This document shows, piece after piece, positions 9,548 through 17,363 of a DNA stretch of 64,000 bases (its first letter is position 1; each line of letters opens with the position of its first letter). A program made the position numbers and the translations under genes. Where the stretch lies: NCBI RefSeq assembly GCF_002929535.1, contig NZ_PJJO01000061.1, forward strand, positions 1-64,000, read 5' to 3'. Origin of the DNA: Cryobacterium sp. Y11. GTDB taxonomy: Bacteria > Actinomycetota > Actinomycetes > Actinomycetales > Microbacteriaceae. The notes under the pieces are model-generated. The model was not told where the DNA came from. It worked only from the letters and a program-made list of their open reading frames with translations, and did no database searches.

Positions 9548-9991
9548 CTAGTTGTGGCGGCTTCGACGGTCCGCGTAGCGCACCAGGACGGCAGCCACGA
9601 CACCGGCTGGCAGACCGAGCACCACGCCGAATCCGATCGTGATGCCGGCATAGAGTGCGTCGTCCATCGTGACAAGCACGCTGGCGATGATGCCGGCCAA
9701 CAGCACCACGCCGCCGGTAGCTCCCAGCGCGGCCAGAAACGCTCGGGCGCGCCGTGATTTCGTGAGGCGGCGATCCGTCATGGCCACCAGCGCCAGCCCG
9801 CCCAGCAATGCGACCGCCCCGATAACAAGCCCGATCACACCGTAATTCGACATTGACCGCAGGACGAACCAGAACCGAAATTCGGTCTCCCCGCTGCCGA
9901 AATCGGTCATCACCACGGCAACGACGGCCGCTATCAGAAACCCCACGACGGGAGCGAATACCGCGATACGCCAATACCGCCGAATTATCAT
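9548..9991 (-). CDS. small integral membrane protein, four predicted helices
   Basis: This 147-residue protein has four hydrophobic segments (about residues 10-30, 50-70, 85-108 and 115-140), short charged loops containing DRRLTKSRRAR, and a basic tail RYADRRSRHN. No enzyme motif is visible and I do not recognise the family. It is clearly paralogous to the next upstream gene: both start MMI(I/H)RYWR and align through YGxxGL and VDRHL/TDRRL. I chose the ATG at 9991; a TTG immediately before it is an alternative. Confidence 0.65.
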   Translation of the reverse strand: MIIRRYWRIAVFAPVVGFLIAAVVAVVMTDFGSGETEFRFWFVLRSMSNYGVIGLVIGAVALLGGLALVAMTDRRLTKSRRARAFLAALGATGGVVLLAGIIASVLVTMDDALYAGITIGFGVVLGLPAGVVAAVLVRYADRRSRHN

Positions 9992-10028
9992 CAATCCAGC
10001 TTAGATGGAGTCGGGTCCAGACGATGTT

Positions 10029-10525
10029 TTAGAAATCGGCCCAGGCGCTGGGCAGCGGATGCTCCACCCGCTCTGGCCCCGCGTGCTCGCTGCGCCTCTC
10101 GGCGCGATGCACCAGAATCGCCGCCACGATTCCGGCCGCGACGGCCAACGCGACGCTGAAACCGACAATGAGGAACGCACAGCTGCCCACTCCGATCGCC
10201 CACCGCCACGTCGCAAATACGATCCCCAGAATGAGCACGCCGCCGGCTGCACCAAACGCTGCGGCGGTCGCGCGCAAACCGGACGACTTTGCTAGGTGCC
10301 GATCGACGAAGGCGACCAGAATGATACCGTCGAGAACAGCAGCCACGCTGACCGCGAGTCCACGCTGCCGTAGACCAGAACCGCCCGAATGAAGTCTCCG
10401 ATTGTCTGACCGGTTCGCGCCTGGGGATTACCGGTAATGGTCGCCAACCCGAACACGACGCCACCCAGCAGAAACGCGACCCTCGACGCCATTAGTGCGG
10501 TGCGCCAATACCGGTGAATCATCAT
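10029..10525 (-). pseudogene. frameshifted paralogue of the adjacent membrane protein
   Basis: One frame (ATG at 10525 after AAGGTGGGAG) encodes MMIHRYWR and runs to VLVYGSVD. A second frame continues the match from LAVSVAAVLDG through VAFVDRHL to the stop at 10029. Aligning with the intact neighbour places a single missing base near 10359-10360, in a codon that is Gly in the paralogue. All downstream hydrophobic segments are preserved in the second frame, so the break is recent or a sequencing error. Restored, the protein would be about 165 residues with four membrane helices. Confidence 0.65.
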
Positions 10526-10590
10526 GGCTCCCACCTTTATGCGCTACTCGTCAGGCTGAATCTAAGCGAATTCCACCTTTCGTTTTTGCG

Positions 10591-11715
10591 CTACTCCTGG
10601 TAACTCTTGATCGTTTCGCGGATGTCTTTGGCGAAGAGATAGATTTCATCCAGGCTTTCGATGGCGTGTCGTGTCTCGACCTTAGCTGCGTCGAAGACTC
10701 CGAGATACTTCTGCTTCTTTCCATTGAAATGAAGCCGCGCGACTGGCTTTCGATTGTTATCGTCGAGCAGTACGGCAAAATACGATTTCGAGTCTCTGTG
10801 CGTCACTCGAGGCGGCTTTACTTCGCTGCAGGCAATGGCCTTGACAATCTGATATCCCTCCAGTTCTTCGAGGGTCGTTTCGATCTCAGTGTCACGTGCG
10901 AGATCGACCTCAACAATGTCTTGGCTGTTGATAACATCACCGCCCGCTTCTGCCACGGCCCCCGAGAAATTTGAACCCCCAAGCGCAGTTTTCAATCGGT
11001 CGTTGACTTGATCATTCAAAAATTGCTTCGTCGACTTTGTTACCAAGGTTGTGAATTGCTCACGGACTTTCTGCGTAAAGGCTCCCTCGTAGACGCGTGT
11101 GGTGAAGAAGCGGATCCAGTCATCTTCAGGCGCCATGAACTGAGCGGCGATAGTGCGCTTGATTTGGCCAATGTACTTGAGCTCTTCGGCCGAGTTGATG
11201 ATGGAGTCGAGGTCGAAGACATCCTTAGTAAGCTTCTTCAGCTCAGGGATCAGCGTTTCGTCGATGTCCATCAAGTCGAGTACCAGAAACGGCTTCGAGT
11301 CCATGCGGTTCGGTGCGTCCAAATCCGTGTAGAACTGGTAAATCTCGCCATTTGTGAGCACGGCAATACGTGCATTGGTTACCGCGAAGTAACGAAAGAG
11401 CTGTGAGGCATGCTCAATCTTTAGTGCTTCCGTGGATTTCTTGCATTCGATGAGAATCTGTACTTCACCGTCGCGCATAATCGCGTAATCGACTTTCTCG
11501 CCCTTTTTCACGCCGACGTCAGCCGTGAATTCGGGGACGACCTCCAGTGGGTTGAAAACGTCATAGCCCAAAATCGTCGAGATAAACGGCATAATAAATG
11601 CGTTCTTCGTGGCCTCTTCGGTCTGAATCGCTTCGCGCTGGTTACGTACTTTAAGAGCCAGTGCTTCAATTAGTTCTGTAAATTCCACGATTCCCCCGTT
11701 GTCGTTCGCTTCCAT
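10591..11715 (-). CDS. orphan nuclease with HsdR N-terminal (PD-(D/E)XK) domain
   Basis: The protein has 374 residues. The N-terminal half matches the type I restriction HsdR-N domain: TKNAFIMPFISTILGYDVFNP, then the nuclease core with Asp76 (EKVDYAIM), Glu90 and Lys92 (ILIECKK). This is followed by SQLFRYFAVTNARIAVLTNG, seen in this family. There is no Walker A motif or helicase region, and no HsdM or HsdS gene nearby. Homologues of this compact form are usually annotated as type I restriction endonuclease subunit R, but their role is not established. Composition is more AT-rich than its neighbours and the surroundings (frameshifted gene, vapC remnant) suggest an accessory block. Confidence 0.75.
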   Translation of the reverse strand: MEANDNGGIVEFTELIEALALKVRNQREAIQTEEATKNAFIMPFISTILGYDVFNPLEVVPEFTADVGVKKGEKVDYAIMRDGEVQILIECKKSTEALKIEHASQLFRYFAVTNARIAVLTNGEIYQFYTDLDAPNRMDSKPFLVLDLMDIDETLIPELKKLTKDVFDLDSIINSAEELKYIGQIKRTIAAQFMAPEDDWIRFFTTRVYEGAFTQKVREQFTTLVTKSTKQFLNDQVNDRLKTALGGSNFSGAVAEAGGDVINSQDIVEVDLARDTEIETTLEELEGYQIVKAIACSEVKPPRVTHRDSKSYFAVLLDDNNRKPVARLHFNGKKQKYLGVFDAAKVETRHAIESLDEIYLFAKDIRETIKSYQE

Positions 11716-11720
11716 TGACC

Positions 11721-11914
11721 TTATCGGCAGCCCGCAACCTTCACAGTGACGTCAGGCGCCTCAGAGTGTGCCGCGGGAAACGATCCATTCGTTTCTGAAC
11801 TGGGCATGACCGTCGCAATGTGCTCAAAGTCGCTGTCGTAATGCAAAACAATCGCATCGATGGCGGCACACTGCCGGCCCTTCATGACTGTTTCGCGAAT
11901 GGCGAAAGCAACCG
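11721..11914 (-). pseudogene. C-terminal remnant of a VapC-like PIN-domain toxin
   Basis: The minus-strand frame encodes AIVLHYDSDFEHIA, the signature end of VapC PIN domains in which a conserved Asp follows a His-Tyr-Asp phrase. The preceding residues show only weak similarity, and the N-terminal acidic residues and a vapB antitoxin gene are missing. I interpret it as a decayed toxin-antitoxin relic ending 5 bases beyond the nuclease start. The upstream boundary is uncertain. Confidence 0.45.
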
Positions 11915-12004
11915 CCACCATTCTTGCGCTGGCTGAGCCTTGTCGTGTAGGGCGTACGGCACTAAAATTCACGACAAATTGTGGCCGGGAATCGGAAGGA
12001 TGCG

Positions 12005-13732
12005 ATGATGCGCATTGCCCAACTTGTTTCTGCACGCTTACTTCGCCGCACCGCTGCCGCGCTTGTAGTAGGCGCCATTGCCACCAGCTCGTTTACGCTG
12101 TTACCGACCGCTGTGGCGGCCACCCCAACGTCACGTGTCGTGCAGACCACCCCGAATCTGGCAACGGTGTGCGCCAGGTTGAAAATCACGGTCGCCAAGA
12201 CCTCGCTCTGCAGCCACGGACCCGACCCCGTCGGTGCTTTTGGCGGTGCGGCCAAGCTTAAGCAGACATCCGCTGCCATGGAGACCACGCTGGCCGTTGC
12301 GCCGGCTTCTGAGCTGACCGCGCTCTGCAGCACCGATGGTGTCAGCGGCAAGCGCATCGAGGTGATCTACGGGGTTCCGCAGGATCGCCCCAACCGGTAC
12401 AGCACGATTCTGGCACCGCTGCGCGACGTGATGCGGCAGGTGAACAATAATCTTGAGGCAGCGGATGCCGCCAGCAGCCAAAACTACCGCTTTCTGTGCG
12501 CAAATGGTGCGGACGTCACGGTGCGCAACGTCACCTTACTGCCCGTCGGTGCCGATGCCTCTTTTACGTTCGATAACTATGTCGCCAGCCTGCAAAACCA
12601 GGTGGCCTACGGCCTGGGGCCGGTCGATTACATCGCCAACAACCGCCTCTATATTGCCTTTATCGATCAGGTGCAGGGGGCCTATCCGTTTGGTGGGCAG
12701 GGTGAGCTCTCCATCGACGACCGGCCGAATCCCGCCGTGAATGTCAACAACGACGCCCGGCCGCGCTACTCGATGTCGGTCTTTCTCGATATGCCAGTGA
12801 TCGCCCACGAAATCGGGCACAACCTGGGGGCGGTGCAATACTCGGCGCCGCACTCCAGCGAGGCCGGCCATTGCTTCGACGAATCCGACCTGATGTGTTA
12901 CAACGACGGTGGGCCGTACTTTGCCCGAGGAGGCGTCCTGACCTTCTCCTGCGCGAGCGTAGCCTCGGCCATCGACTGTCGCGATGAGGACTATTACTTC
13001 CCGGGCACGCCGCCCGCGTCGAACTACCTGGCCACCCATTGGAACACTGCCAACAGCGGGTTTCTCACGCCGATCGTCTTCGGAACCGACAGGACCGCGC
13101 CAACGGTCGCGGCGAAGTCGCCGACGAGCCTGGCGACCAGGGTCGCGCAGACAGCGAACGCGACGGCAACGTTCAGCGAGTCCGTGCAAGGCGTCGGGGC
13201 GACCACGATGCGATTGAAAAACCCGGTCGGCACGGTCATCTCGGCCGCGGTCAGCTACGACGCAACCAGCCGGGTCGCGACCCTCAATCCCAGTGCGAGT
13301 CTCGTGGCTGACACGAAATACAGCGTGAGCCTCACCGGGGGAGCCGCCGCTATCCGTGACACGGCGGGCAATCCGCTGGTGTCGACGGGATGGAGCTTCA
13401 CGACCGGTCCTGCGCCGACCATCACGACCCGCACGCCGGCCAGCGGGGCCGCGGGCGCGAGTCGTACCGCGAGTGTCTCGGCGACGTTCAGTGAGGGAAT
13501 GGCGGGGGTGGCGGCATCCACTTTCACACTGAAGCGCACCGCAACCGGCGGTGCGATCGCTGGCGTTGTGTCACGTAACGGCACGACCAACCAGTGGATT
13601 CTGAACCCGAGCAGCACGCTCGCCGCCGGAACCAACTTCACTGTCACGATCACCGGCGGCACTGCGGCCGTGCGAGATCTGGCGGGCAACCCGGTATCGA
13701 CGACCATCTGGAAGTTCACGACCGGCAGCTGA
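12005..13732 (+). CDS. secreted metzincin-like zinc protease with two Ig-like (Big_5/SbsA) domains
   Basis: This 575-residue exported protein begins with a signal peptide (RR near residue 14, a hydrophobic core, then LLPTAVAA as a likely cleavage site). The metalloprotease domain carries HEIGHNLGAVQ at about residues 268-278 and, about 25 residues later, DLMCY, consistent with a metzincin Met-turn. The C-terminal part holds two repeats of about 100 residues, each starting PTVAAKSP or PTITTRTP and ending SxGWSFTTG or TTIWKFTTG, typical of bacterial Ig-like Big_5 domains. The start may be 12005 or the adjacent ATG at 12008, which spaces better from GGAAGGA. Substrate is unknown. Confidence 0.8.
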   Translation: MMRIAQLVSARLLRRTAAALVVGAIATSSFTLLPTAVAATPTSRVVQTTPNLATVCARLKITVAKTSLCSHGPDPVGAFGGAAKLKQTSAAMETTLAVAPASELTALCSTDGVSGKRIEVIYGVPQDRPNRYSTILAPLRDVMRQVNNNLEAADAASSQNYRFLCANGADVTVRNVTLLPVGADASFTFDNYVASLQNQVAYGLGPVDYIANNRLYIAFIDQVQGAYPFGGQGELSIDDRPNPAVNVNNDARPRYSMSVFLDMPVIAHEIGHNLGAVQYSAPHSSEAGHCFDESDLMCYNDGGPYFARGGVLTFSCASVASAIDCRDEDYYFPGTPPASNYLATHWNTANSGFLTPIVFGTDRTAPTVAAKSPTSLATRVAQTANATATFSESVQGVGATTMRLKNPVGTVISAAVSYDATSRVATLNPSASLVADTKYSVSLTGGAAAIRDTAGNPLVSTGWSFTTGPAPTITTRTPASGAAGASRTASVSATFSEGMAGVAASTFTLKRTATGGAIAGVVSRNGTTNQWILNPSSTLAAGTNFTVTITGGTAAVRDLAGNPVSTTIWKFTTGS

Positions 13733-13757
13733 TCAGCCCGGCCGATAGGCTGAAACG

Positions 13758-14927
13758 ATGACCGTGCTGCGCCAATTAGGTGCTCTCCCCGACCTCGTCT
13801 GTTCCGAGTGCGCCGTGATCTACCCGGTCGGCAGCCTGGCTTGGCGGTGCACCTGCGGGGGCCTTCTCGACGTGGCCGAGTTTGCCATGAAAGTGGATGC
13901 CGCGGCGCTGCTCGGCCGCGCCGCCTCGCTCTGGCGCTATGCCGAGGCACTGCCGATAGCGGTTGACCCGACGATCACATTGGGGGAGGGGTTCTCGCCG
14001 CTCGTGCCCTCCCGGGCATTGCCAAACGTGCAGCTTAAACTCGACTTTCTACTGCCGACGCTCTCGTTCAAAGACCGTGGCGCCGTCGTGCTCGCAACCC
14101 TCGCCAAGCGGCTCGGCGTTGAGAACGCCATGGTCGACAGCAGCGGAAATGCGGGCACCGCAATGGCCGCGTACTTCGGGCGGGCCGGCATCGGCTGCAC
14201 GGTGTATGTTCCCGAATCCACTTCGCCCGGCAAGCTCGCGCAGATGCGCGCGCACGGCGCGAACGTTGTCCTGGTACCCGGTTCGCGCGCGGATACCTCA
14301 GCGGCGGCCCTCAAAGCGGCGGGCCAACCCGGCGTCATGTATGCGAGCCACGTCTACCAGCCGTATTTTCTGCACGGCGTGAAAACCTACGGCTACGAGC
14401 TCTGGGAGCAGCGCGGGCGCTCGCTGCCAGAGACGGTCGTGGTTCCGGTCGGCAACGGCACGCTGTTGCTCGGCTGTTACCTGGCCTTTGATGAGCTGGT
14501 CGCCGCTGGTCTCGCCGAGCGGATGCCGCGAATCGTCGCGGTGCAGGCATCCGCTTGTTCGCCGCTCGAACAGGCGATGGCTCAGGGACTTGAGGCGCCG
14601 GTGGCCGTTGACGGCGGCGCCACCATCGCTGAGGGCATCGCCATTGCTTCGCCACCGCGCGGAAAACAGATCCTGCGGGCTGTGCGCGCTACCGGCGGCA
14701 CGATCGTCTCCGTCACCGACCAACAGACCGCGGCCGCTCGCCAAGAACTCGCCGACGAGGGACTCTTTGTCGAACCGACGTCCGCCGTGTGTTTCGCCGC
14801 CGTGCGCGCCGCCGTCGACCAGACGTTCGACGGCGCCAGCCCCACCTGGGCGGTGGCGGCGAGCCTGCTCATGGCCAACTCGGTGGTCGTGCCCCTCTGC
14901 GGCGCGGGCCTAAAGTCGCCCAGCTGA
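13758..14927 (+). CDS. PLP-dependent threonine synthase-like enzyme with N-terminal zinc ribbon
   Basis: The protein has 389 residues of fold type II PLP enzymes. Residues 15-33 contain CSEC and CTCGG, a zinc-ribbon segment also found in long-form threonine synthases. Lys105 in LSFKDRGA is the predicted Schiff-base lysine, SSGNAGTA binds the phosphate, and PVGNGTLLLG is the glycine-rich loop. A separate thrC lies at 27541 within the lysA-hom-thrC-thrB cluster, so this is a paralogue, possibly a threonine synthase isozyme or a lyase with another substrate. Its stop overlaps the next small gene as TGATG. Confidence 0.8.
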   Translation: MTVLRQLGALPDLVCSECAVIYPVGSLAWRCTCGGLLDVAEFAMKVDAAALLGRAASLWRYAEALPIAVDPTITLGEGFSPLVPSRALPNVQLKLDFLLPTLSFKDRGAVVLATLAKRLGVENAMVDSSGNAGTAMAAYFGRAGIGCTVYVPESTSPGKLAQMRAHGANVVLVPGSRADTSAAALKAAGQPGVMYASHVYQPYFLHGVKTYGYELWEQRGRSLPETVVVPVGNGTLLLGCYLAFDELVAAGLAERMPRIVAVQASACSPLEQAMAQGLEAPVAVDGGATIAEGIAIASPPRGKQILRAVRATGGTIVSVTDQQTAAARQELADEGLFVEPTSAVCFAAVRAAVDQTFDGASPTWAVAASLLMANSVVVPLCGAGLKSPS

Positions 14928-15091
14928 TGTCAGACTTAGCAATGCTCGAAAGCGACGATGACCTCATTTGTCCCGCGTGCGGTGCCCAGATGATTGAGGA
15001 CGGCGTCGATACCGCCGACGGTCTCGAATCTTGCCATCGATGTCCCTCTTGTCGGCTGGTCATCGTCGTGCCCGGTCTCCTGCCGGAGTAG
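14927..15091 (+). CDS. small zinc-ribbon protein
   Basis: This 54-residue ORF has two Cys pairs, CPAC near residue 15 and CHRCPSC near residue 36, as in a zinc ribbon, and is rich in acidic residues at the N-terminus. It overlaps the preceding threonine synthase-like gene by one base (TGATG), suggesting coupled translation. I do not recognise a named family. It might be a small accessory or regulatory protein; the evidence is the conserved-looking Cys pattern and the coupling. Confidence 0.5.
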   Translation: MSDLAMLESDDDLICPACGAQMIEDGVDTADGLESCHRCPSCRLVIVVPGLLPE

Positions 15092-15103
15092 CCCCGTTCC
15101 CGG

Positions 15104-15145
15104 CGTATAACTTTTCAATTGCAGAAGAATCTCATTTCTTCTGCA
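15104..15145 (+). promoter_or_regulatory. candidate aceA promoter with operator-like palindrome
   Basis: A GTATAAC -10-like element near 15105-15110 is followed by a perfect inverted repeat with 10-bp arms (15120-15129 and 15136-15145, half-site TGCAGAAGAA) and a 6-base spacer. The palindrome would overlap the start site of a long-leader aceA transcript. No U-run follows, so it resembles a repressor site more than a terminator. The regulator is unknown. Confidence 0.45.
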
Positions 15146-15260
15146 CGACCTTCCCGAGAAGACCGGTTGTTTTTGCGCCAACCTTGATTTCAGCAGCCGA
15201 TAACGGCCCGCCGAGTCAGGAGTCCTGGCTCAGCCCACGTCACTCGTCGAAGGAAAACAC

Positions 15261-16877
15261 ATGACGCTCTATCAGGAAGATACCGAGGCCATCGAAGCTC
15301 TCAAGCAGGGTTACGGAACGAGCTGGGATGCCATCAACCCCGAATCCGTCGCCCGGATGCGCGCCCAGAACCGCTTCAAGACCGGCCTCGAGATTGCGCA
15401 GTACACGGCCGACATCATGCGCACAGACATGGCGGAGTACGACGCTGACTCCTCGATCTACACCCAGTCCCTTGGCGTCTGGCACGGCTTTATCGGCCAG
15501 CAGAAAATGATCTCGATCAAGAAGCACCTGAAGACAACCAATAAGCGCTACCTGTACCTCTCCGGTTGGATGGTTGCAGCGCTGCGTAGCGAGTTCGGTC
15601 CGCTCCCCGACCAGTCCATGCACGAGAAGACGGCCGTTCCCGCGCTGGTCGAGGAGCTCTACACCTTCCTCCGTCAGGCCGATGCCCGCGAGCTGGACCT
15701 TCTCTTCACGGCGTTGGACAACGCCCGCCTGGCCGGTGACGACCAGGCGGCCGCCGCGCTCCTGGGTCAGATTGACGCCTTTGAGACCCACATTGTGCCG
15801 ATCATCGCCGACATTGACGCCGGTTTTGGTAACCCTGAAGCTACCTATCTTCTGGCCAAGAAGATGATCGAGGCCGGCGCCTGCGCCATCCAGATCGAGA
15901 ATCAGGTGTCGGACGAGAAGCAGTGCGGTCACCAGGACGGCAAAGTCACTGTTCCGCACGAAGACTTCATCGCCAAGATCAACGCCGTTCGGTACGCCTT
16001 CCTCGAACTCGGCATTGAGAACGGCATCATCGTGTCCCGCACCGACTCGCTCGGTGCTGGCCTCACGCAGAAGCTCGCCGTGACCTACCAGAGCGGCGAC
16101 CTGGGCGACCAGTACAACTCCTTCCTCGACGTGGACGAGATTACCGAAGCGGAGCTCGGCAACGGCGATGTAATCATCAAGCGGGGCGGCAAGCTGCTTC
16201 GCCCGAAGCGCCTGGCCAGCAACCTGTTTCAGTTCCGCGCCGGAACCGGTGAGGCCCGCTGCGTGCTCGACAGCATCACGTCGCTCAAGAATGGTGCCGA
16301 CCTGCTCTGGATCGAGACCGAGAAGCCGCACATCGGCCAGATCGCCGGCATGATGAACGAGGTTCGCAAGGTTATCCCGAACGCCAAGCTGGTCTACAAC
16401 AACAGTCCGTCGTTCAACTGGACCCTGAACTTTCGCCAGCAAATGTTCGACACGCTGGTCGAGGAGGGCGCGGACGTGTCGGCCTATGACCGCGCCAAGC
16501 TCATGAGCGTCGTCTACGACGAGACCGAGCTGGCTCAGCGTGCCGACGAGAAGATCCGCACCTTCCAGCGCGACGCATCGGCCGAGGCGGGCATCTTTCA
16601 CCACCTCATCACCCTGCCGACGTATCACACGACAGCGCTCTCGACGGATGACCTGGCCAAGGGCTACTTCGCCGACCAGGGCATGCTTGCCTACGTCAAG
16701 GGCGTGCAGCGCCGGGAGATTCGCGAGGGAATCGCCACGGTCAAGCACCAGAACATGTCCGGATCCGACCTGGGTGATAACCACAAGGAGTACTTCGCGG
16801 GCGAAGCCGCGCTGAAGGCCGGCGGCAAGAACAACACCATGAACCAGTTCGAGGAACCGGCGTTGAGCAGCCACTAG
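15261..16877 (+). CDS. aceA: isocitrate lyase
   Basis: The first glyoxylate-shunt enzyme, splitting isocitrate into glyoxylate and succinate for growth on acetate or fatty acids. The 538-residue protein has the catalytic loop EKQCGHQDGK with Cys222, IIADIDAGFG for metal binding, and VSRTDSLGAGLT. The KQCGH variant and length match the longer Pseudomonas-type subfamily rather than the KKCGH enzymes of about 430 residues. The ATG follows GAAGGAAA. Malate synthase is not in the window. It stands alone between an operator-like palindrome and a strong terminator. Confidence 0.96.
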   Translation: MTLYQEDTEAIEALKQGYGTSWDAINPESVARMRAQNRFKTGLEIAQYTADIMRTDMAEYDADSSIYTQSLGVWHGFIGQQKMISIKKHLKTTNKRYLYLSGWMVAALRSEFGPLPDQSMHEKTAVPALVEELYTFLRQADARELDLLFTALDNARLAGDDQAAAALLGQIDAFETHIVPIIADIDAGFGNPEATYLLAKKMIEAGACAIQIENQVSDEKQCGHQDGKVTVPHEDFIAKINAVRYAFLELGIENGIIVSRTDSLGAGLTQKLAVTYQSGDLGDQYNSFLDVDEITEAELGNGDVIIKRGGKLLRPKRLASNLFQFRAGTGEARCVLDSITSLKNGADLLWIETEKPHIGQIAGMMNEVRKVIPNAKLVYNNSPSFNWTLNFRQQMFDTLVEEGADVSAYDRAKLMSVVYDETELAQRADEKIRTFQRDASAEAGIFHHLITLPTYHTTALSTDDLAKGYFADQGMLAYVKGVQRREIREGIATVKHQNMSGSDLGDNHKEYFAGEAALKAGGKNNTMNQFEEPALSSH

Positions 16878-16884
16878 CCCGCAC

Positions 16885-16928
16885 TGCACGACACAGCCCC
16901 AGTCGGCCGACTGGGGCTGTGTCGTGCA
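16885..16928 (+). terminator. perfect 44-bp palindrome terminating aceA
   Basis: Two 22-bp arms are exactly complementary with no spacer, starting 7 bases after the aceA stop. The stem is GC-rich and a short T-run (CCTTTTG) follows 6 bases later. This is a strong intrinsic terminator and separates aceA from the nitrite reductase genes. Confidence 0.85.
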
Positions 16929-16940
16929 ACGGTCCTTTTG

Positions 16941-16971
16941 ATAAAAATGAAAGGAGTACTCTAAAAGAAAA
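16941..16971 (+). promoter_or_regulatory. AT-rich region with GAGTACTC palindrome upstream of the DUF2249 and nirK genes
   Basis: An AT-rich island in otherwise GC-rich DNA holds the 8-bp palindrome GAGTACTC (16954-16961) flanked by A-runs. It lies 38 bases before the first gene. Such a placement suits a regulator responding to nitrite, NO or oxygen, but no known binding consensus is recognised. Confidence 0.3.
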
Positions 16972-16998
16972 GCCCGTAACCGCCGAACAGGAGACACC

Positions 16999-17331
16999 AT
17001 GACCGCCGAACCGATCACCATTGCTGCAGGCCCGTCCGCACACGAGCACGCGTCCACCGCCGAGAACGCCGCAGCGACCTGCAACTGCGGCCATGACGCG
17101 AGCGAAGCGATCGTTCTCGATAGCCGAACCATTCCGCACGCTGTGCGCCACGCCGCAATTTTCGGTGCCTTGGATGCTATCCAGCCCGGCATCTCGCTCG
17201 ACCTGGTCGCGTCACACAACCCGCTGCCGCTGCTCGCGACACTGCAGCGTAATCAGCCCGACGCCTTCACGATCAGCTATCTACAAGAGGGTCCCGAGGT
17301 CTGGACCCTGCGCCTGACGCGTAACGCGTAA
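16999..17331 (+). CDS. DUF2249 domain protein
   Basis: This 110-residue protein ends in a TusA-like DUF2249 fold (residues 38-110: VLDSRTIPHAVRHA, then PGISLDLVASHNPLPLL, then YLQEGPEVWTLRLTR). The N-terminal 36 residues are flexible and include His-Glu-His and CNCGH, which might bind metal. DUF2249 genes often accompany nitrite or nitric oxide handling genes. AGGAGA stands 4 bases before the ATG. The nitrite reductase follows after 32 bases, so the two probably form an operon. Confidence 0.8.
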   Translation: MTAEPITIAAGPSAHEHASTAENAAATCNCGHDASEAIVLDSRTIPHAVRHAAIFGALDAIQPGISLDLVASHNPLPLLATLQRNQPDAFTISYLQEGPEVWTLRLTRNA

Positions 17332-17363
17332 CGGTTCAAACTCGGCAACTGCAAGGAACCACC

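Noticed and set aside
9261-9974. Open frame of 237 codons overlapping the membrane protein
   Set aside because: Arg-rich shadow frame; the overlapping frame has clear membrane helices and a paralogue.
15120-15145. Hairpin as terminator for the small zinc-ribbon gene
   Set aside because: No T-run follows, the stem is not GC-rich, and it lies just past a -10-like element, so an operator fits better.
16885-16928. Perfect 44-bp palindrome as an insertion sequence end or attachment site
   Set aside because: Position directly after the aceA stop and a following T-run make a terminator the simplest reading; no second copy or target duplication is seen.
15240-17219. A 659-codon open frame on the minus strand antisense to aceA
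   Set aside because: It is a mirror of aceA codon use in GC-rich DNA, with no recognisable domain, and runs through the aceA terminator.
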